Shown: positions 60,383-64,000 of the stretch, piece after piece
How the letters are laid out: the number at the start of each line of letters is the position of its first letter
Numbering within the stretch: position 1 is the first letter of the stretch
Assembly: GCF_001571045.1 (NCBI RefSeq)
Contig: NZ_BCSV01000002.1
Span: forward strand, 124,001 to 188,000
Direction: 5' to 3'
DNA: 64,000 bases
Source: Curtobacterium ammoniigenes NBRC 101786
GTDB taxonomy: Bacteria > Actinomycetota > Actinomycetes > Actinomycetales > Microbacteriaceae
Translations under genes and position numbers: made by a program
The notes under the pieces: model-generated
Seen by the model: only the letters and a program-made list of their open reading frames with translations
Databases searched by the model: none
Told to the model about the DNA's origin: nothing

Positions 60383-61339
60383 ATGAAGGGCCGGAGCCTC
60401 CTGACCGTTGGGATCACCGCCGCCGCGACATCCTTGGTGGGCGCGCTCGGTGTGTGGGGTGCGCGCGCGGGGATGCGCAGCCAGCGGAATGCGTCACAGC
60501 GCGTAGTCGACATTCTGCCGGTGCATGCTGACTGGTGGCGTGAGCGCCTCCTTCACGAGGGCGCCCTGACCTACGTTGCGATTGGCGACTCGGCGGCGCA
60601 AGGGGTGGGAGCCTCCATTCCGAGTCGCGGATACGTCGGACTGCTGGCGCGGCGCATTCGGCATCGGTCGCGGTCTTCGCTGCGGGTCGTCAATTTGAGT
60701 GTGTCGGGCGCCACGACGGAAACGGCCGCAGCCGAGCAGCTGCCCAAGTTTCGGAAGTACTCGCCCGACATCTGCACGGTGTCGATCGGCGCGAACGACA
60801 TCGCGGATTTCGATCCGGCGCGCTTCGAGCGCAATCTGCGGATGATCTACGGGGCCGTTCCGTCCCATTCGATCGTCGCGGAGCTGCCGTGCATGTTCTT
60901 CCGGGATCGCGAACGGAAAGTTCTCGTCGCCAACGAGATCGTGCGTCGCGTGGCCGAGGAATTCGGGCTCACCGTCGCGCCACTGCACTCGATCACGAAG
61001 CGCGTTGGACTCCGCCGCACCTTCTTCAATACCTACGGCGATCTGTTCCACCCGAACGACAACGGCTACGAAGTGTGGGCGAGCGCATTCGAACCTGCGG
61101 TCGACGCGCGAGTCGACACCGTCGCAGCGATTCACGAATACCTCTCGGCGCGGGAGGCCGAAACGCTCGGGAGCCATGCCGCAGCCGTCGCCGCCGCGCG
61201 CGCAGACGCAGATGCTGACGTGTCCGCGCACCCAGAGTTCGCAGGCCGGTCTGGAGGCTCCTCCCGCCCCCATGCGCACCACGAACGTCGCGCCCCCGCG
61301 CACCGATCCTCTCCACAGTCGGACGATCAGGCGCGCTGA
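60383..61339 (+). CDS. SGNH/GDSL-family hydrolase, membrane-anchored
   Basis: 318-aa lipase/esterase-like enzyme. An N-terminal hydrophobic segment (LLTVGITAAATSLVGALG) anchors or exports it. The SGNH blocks are AIGDSAAQGVGASI (Ser), NLSVSGATTETAA (Gly), VSIGANDIADF (Asn) and DLFHPNDNGY (Asp-His). The Ala/Asp-rich C-terminus is low complexity. ATG 60383; GTG 60365 is a possible earlier start. Such proteins deacylate lipids or cell-wall sugars; the substrate is unknown. Core gene next to radA. Confidence 0.88.
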   Translation: MKGRSLLTVGITAAATSLVGALGVWGARAGMRSQRNASQRVVDILPVHADWWRERLLHEGALTYVAIGDSAAQGVGASIPSRGYVGLLARRIRHRSRSSLRVVNLSVSGATTETAAAEQLPKFRKYSPDICTVSIGANDIADFDPARFERNLRMIYGAVPSHSIVAELPCMFFRDRERKVLVANEIVRRVAEEFGLTVAPLHSITKRVGLRRTFFNTYGDLFHPNDNGYEVWASAFEPAVDARVDTVAAIHEYLSAREAETLGSHAAAVAAARADADADVSAHPEFAGRSGGSSRPHAHHERRAPAHRSSPQSDDQAR

Positions 61340-61396
61340 TCCACCGTCCACGGCGGTGCGTCGGGCGATGTCGGCGGAGGCCCATAGCCTCGTTGC

Positions 61397-62755
61397 ATGC
61401 CCAAGCCCCAACCCGCGTTCCGCTGTTCCGAGTGCGGGTGGACGACCCTCCGCTGGGTCGGTCGGTGTGGCGAATGTCAGGCGTGGGGCACGGTCGAAGA
61501 GGCCGGCGCTCCGACCTCCGGCCGCGGCACTGCCGCGGTCGCTGTCTCCGGCGCTCGAGTCGCCCGACCGATCACTGAGGCGGTCGGCGCCCCGGTGCAG
61601 CGGTGGAACACCGGTATCGGTGAGTTCGATCGGGTGCTCGGCGGCGGCATCGTTCCCGGCGCCGCCGTGCTGCTCAGTGGTGAGCCCGGGGTCGGCAAGT
61701 CGACACTGCTCCTCGAAGTCGCGTCGAAAGCTGCGGCAGCGGGGAAACGCGTCCTCTACGTCAGCGCTGAGGAATCCGTCGATCAAGTCCGGTTACGCGC
61801 CGAACGGACCGGGGCTCTGCACGACCAACTCTTCCTTGCGAGCGAGGTCGACCTCTCCGTCATCCTCGGCCAGCTCGACCAGGTGCGGCCAGACCTGCTC
61901 ATCGCCGACTCCGTGCAGACCATCGCGTCAGCCGCCGTCGACGGCATCGCCGGTGGTGTGGCACAGGTGCGCGAAGTCGCCTCCACCCTGATCCGTGTCG
62001 CCAAGGATCGCGCGCTTCCCGTTCTCATCGTCGGGCACGTCACGAAAGACGGCACGATCGCCGGTCCGCGGCTCCTTGAGCACCTCGTCGACGTCGTTTG
62101 CCAGTTCGAAGGCGATCGGCAAACCGCGCTTCGGTTCGTGCGCGCACTGAAGAACCGGTTCGGCCCGACCGACGAAGTCGGCTGCTTCGACATGGCCGGT
62201 GACGGCATCCACGAGGTCCCCGACCCGAGCGGACTCTTCATGTCCCGCAGCAACGCACCGGTCAGCGGCACCTGCGTCACCATCGCAATGGAAGGGCGCC
62301 GCGCACTCCCCGTCGAAGTGCAGGCGCTCGTTGTGCCCAGTTCGGCCCCGCAACCACGACGCGTCGTCAACGGAGTCGACTCCTCTCGTGTGGCCATGCT
62401 GCTCGCCGTATTGGAACGCCGAGCCGGCATCAAGCTCTCGGACTCCGACGTCTACGTCGCAACCGTCGGCGGCATGCGGCTCGTCGAACCCGGCGCCGAC
62501 CTCGCCATTGCGCTCGCCCTCGCCAGCGCTGCCCGCGATCGCCCCTACCCACACACCCTCGCCGCGGTCGGCGAAATCAGCCTGGCCGGCGAGATCCGAC
62601 CCGCCAGCGGCGCGAAACAACGCTCATCCGAAGCGCGCCGTCTCGGATTCACGACCGTCCTCGGCGCAGACGCGGAACACCTCCGCGAAGCACTCCGCGT
62701 CGCATTCTCCCTCAGCCGCACCGAACGAGAACGCGAACTCGAAGCCGCGTTCTAA
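61397..62755 (+). CDS. radA: DNA repair protein RadA
   Basis: 452-aa RecA-like branch-migration ATPase acting in recombinational repair. The N-terminal zinc finger is CSECGWTTLRWVGRCGEC. Walker A is LLSGEPGVGKSTLL, Walker B LLIADSVQTI, and the RadA-specific KNRFG motif is present (ALKNRFGPTDEVGC). The C-terminal Lon-protease-like domain follows (VEVQALVVPS, VGGMRLVEPGADLAIALA). Full length and well conserved. ATG 61397. Confidence 0.97.
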   Translation: MPKPQPAFRCSECGWTTLRWVGRCGECQAWGTVEEAGAPTSGRGTAAVAVSGARVARPITEAVGAPVQRWNTGIGEFDRVLGGGIVPGAAVLLSGEPGVGKSTLLLEVASKAAAAGKRVLYVSAEESVDQVRLRAERTGALHDQLFLASEVDLSVILGQLDQVRPDLLIADSVQTIASAAVDGIAGGVAQVREVASTLIRVAKDRALPVLIVGHVTKDGTIAGPRLLEHLVDVVCQFEGDRQTALRFVRALKNRFGPTDEVGCFDMAGDGIHEVPDPSGLFMSRSNAPVSGTCVTIAMEGRRALPVEVQALVVPSSAPQPRRVVNGVDSSRVAMLLAVLERRAGIKLSDSDVYVATVGGMRLVEPGADLAIALALASAARDRPYPHTLAAVGEISLAGEIRPASGAKQRSSEARRLGFTTVLGADAEHLREALRVAFSLSRTERERELEAAF

Positions 62756-62867
62756 CGCGCACAGTCCCTGCCGCTCACCGCGCGCGAACCGCAGGCACGA
62801 CCCCCACGCGCTGCCCCGCAGGCCCGAGCCGGCAACGCTCACCCAGCAGCGTCGCCGACACCTCGGC

Positions 62868-63251
62868 CTACGCGCGCAGCGCGTCCAACAAATCCTGCGG
62901 TTCCGCCTGCATCGTGTGCGGCCCCGCAATATCGAAGAACACGCCTTCCAACACCGGGAGATGCGCCTCCAAAAACGCGAGCAGCCGAGGCCCGTCGTAC
63001 ACCATCACCTGGCGGATCTTCTCGTTCGGCACCATCGCCGCATACGCCTCAGCCGACGAGAACAACAGCAGCACCCGCTTATCCGACCCCTCCACGCCGA
63101 ACACCCGAACCTGCTCCTCCTGGCGCTTCCCCGCGACCAGACGCGGCACGATCACAATGTCGTTCCGCAGCGCAAACGCCACCCCCGCGACGTCCTGCTT
63201 CGCAAGCGCCTCCTCCAACTGTTCGCTCCGGAACCGCTGCTCATCCGCCAT
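62868..63251 (-). CDS. SseB-like family protein
   Basis: 127-aa small protein of the SseB-N type, commonly found beside radA in Microbacteriaceae (sometimes mislabelled dehydrogenase). LEEALAKQDVAGVAFALRND, VFGVEGSDKRVLLLFSSAEAY and GVFFDIAGPHTMQAEPQ are typical. No enzymatic motif. It converges with radA. The function is unknown. Confidence 0.75.
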   Translation of the reverse strand: MADEQRFRSEQLEEALAKQDVAGVAFALRNDIVIVPRLVAGKRQEEQVRVFGVEGSDKRVLLLFSSAEAYAAMVPNEKIRQVMVYDGPRLLAFLEAHLPVLEGVFFDIAGPHTMQAEPQDLLDALRA

Positions 63252-63405
63252 ACGACTAGTTCACCAGATCAGAGCACCACGCATACCAATGCAGACCGCA
63301 CGGACGAAGAGCTCCCCGTCCAACATCGCGACAATCCCAACCCGCACAAAGGCGGCCGCAGCGACCGGAGCGAGGGCCGGAGAGCGGAACGGAACCAGAC
63401 CCCGG

Positions 63406-64000
63406 TCAGTTCAACACGAACTGCGCCGACGACGCCGACTGGATACTGCCGACCGCGACCTGCAGGTGGTAACTCGCGCCTCCTGCCGTGACCGCCGGCC
63501 GTGAGCTATTGCACGTCGACGTCGAAGACCGCGTCCGATCCCACGTGATCGACGGCGTAGTCAACGTCTGACCCGCCTGCATCGTCACGTCCTGATGCGT
63601 GCCGCCCGTCTGGCAGTCCTTGCTCGACCAGTACGTCTCCGACCCGCTCGTGATCGTCAGCACCTGCTGCGCGGAGCCCAGATCGATATGGCACGCGGCG
63701 CTGCCCGAGTTGGTGATCGACATCGCGATCTTCGGCTCCTCCGTGGGACCGAACGATGCCGCGTTCACGATCGGCTTCAGCACGATCTGGCCCGTCGCAC
63801 ACGCAGCAGCCGGTGCCGCTGACGCCGCCGCCGATGCGACAGCGGAGGGAGCACTGCTCGCACTCGGCGGGGCCGCGGCAGCAGATGCCGACGGATTGCT
63901 TCCAGGGGCCGCTGTCGCCGTCGTCGCAGTGGAGGCCCCGCTCGCCGCTCCACCGCCGCTCGCCTTCGCTCCCGACCCCGCGCCCTGCCGATGGGCAGCC
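63406..64000 (-). CDS. Secreted DUF4232-like protein, 5' end outside window
   Basis: Partial gene, ~197 residues visible. The first ~75 are an Ala/Ser/Gly-rich linker (GASTATTATAAPGSN...). From ATGQIVLKPIVNAASF a small beta-sandwich follows, with paired Cys (AACHIDLG, SSKDCQTGG, STSTCNSS), similar to DUF4232-type exported domains. It ends QFVLN. A signal peptide or membrane anchor is expected upstream. The function is unknown; a cell-surface protein is likely. Confidence 0.75.
   Translation of the reverse strand, partial: AAHRQGAGSGAKASGGGAASGASTATTATAAPGSNPSASAAAAPPSASSAPSAVASAAASAAPAAACATGQIVLKPIVNAASFGPTEEPKIAMSITNSGSAACHIDLGSAQQVLTITSGSETYWSSKDCQTGGTHQDVTMQAGQTLTTPSITWDRTRSSTSTCNSSRPAVTAGGASYHLQVAVGSIQSASSAQFVLN

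Noticed and set aside
1-64000. CRISPR array
   Set aside because: No regularly spaced identical repeats and no cas genes; the cassette motifs are too irregularly spaced and diverged.

Overview
The window is high-GC actinobacterial DNA. Codon use, GTG starts, a Tat/lipoprotein-type secretome, LacI-controlled sugar ABC systems and a radA / tRNA-Ser / SGNH-hydrolase neighbourhood suggest a plant- or soil-associated member of the Microbacteriaceae. This placement is inferred from gene content only.

1-27.5 kb is a polysaccharide-utilisation region. 1-9.8 kb is a galactan cluster: two aldo/keto reductases, a secreted GH53 endo-galactanase, a GH42 beta-galactosidase, a three-component ABC transporter and a LacI regulator, with two lac-like operators in front of the transporter operon. 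9.9-24.8 kb carries a GH3 glycosidase, a DUF624 protein, a second ABC transporter, a second LacI regulator, and a divergent, translationally coupled operon of GH31 alpha-xylosidase, GH42 beta-galactosidase and GH95 alpha-fucosidase. Together with GH3 this matches the four linkages of fucogalactoxyloglucan oligosaccharides. At 24.8-27.5 kb a sulfatase and a GH35/DUF5597-type gene, originally divergent, have both lost their 5' ends at one clean deletion junction.

27.6-60 kb is accessory DNA in three blocks. (i) 27.6-34.8 kb holds a zinc-ribbon-repeat protein and an operon of six genes joined by 4-nt overlaps. It includes two paralogous MbcA/ParS-like antitoxin-type proteins and one protein reminiscent of AbiEi antitoxins. 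(ii) 34.8-47.9 kb is a cassette-like array of small one-gene units (GNAT, NUDIX, kinase, MFS, phosphatase, RidA, VOC, hydrolase, ASCH, ParA, cytidine deaminase-ASCH, methyltransferase) on both strands. A ~20-nt quasi-palindromic motif recurs at their 3' ends and often supplies the stop codons of both neighbours. (iii) 48.3-57.3 kb holds a second zinc-ribbon-repeat protein, two helicase-associated-domain proteins, an AAA ATPase, a phage-type adenine methyltransferase, an XRE regulator and a three-gene operon of two divergent tyrosine-recombinase-like proteins plus a DDE-transposase-like protein.

Blocks (i) and (iii) share a promoter family (-35 TGCARC-like, usually 17-nt spacer, -10 CATAGR). 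It gives leaderless starts for the recombinase and methyltransferase genes, and RNAs that begin with a hairpin for the zinc-ribbon and helicase-associated-domain genes. This suggests one regulatory system for the accessory DNA.

60.0-64 kb returns to core genes: tRNA-Ser(CGA), an SGNH hydrolase, radA, an SseB-like protein and a truncated secreted protein.
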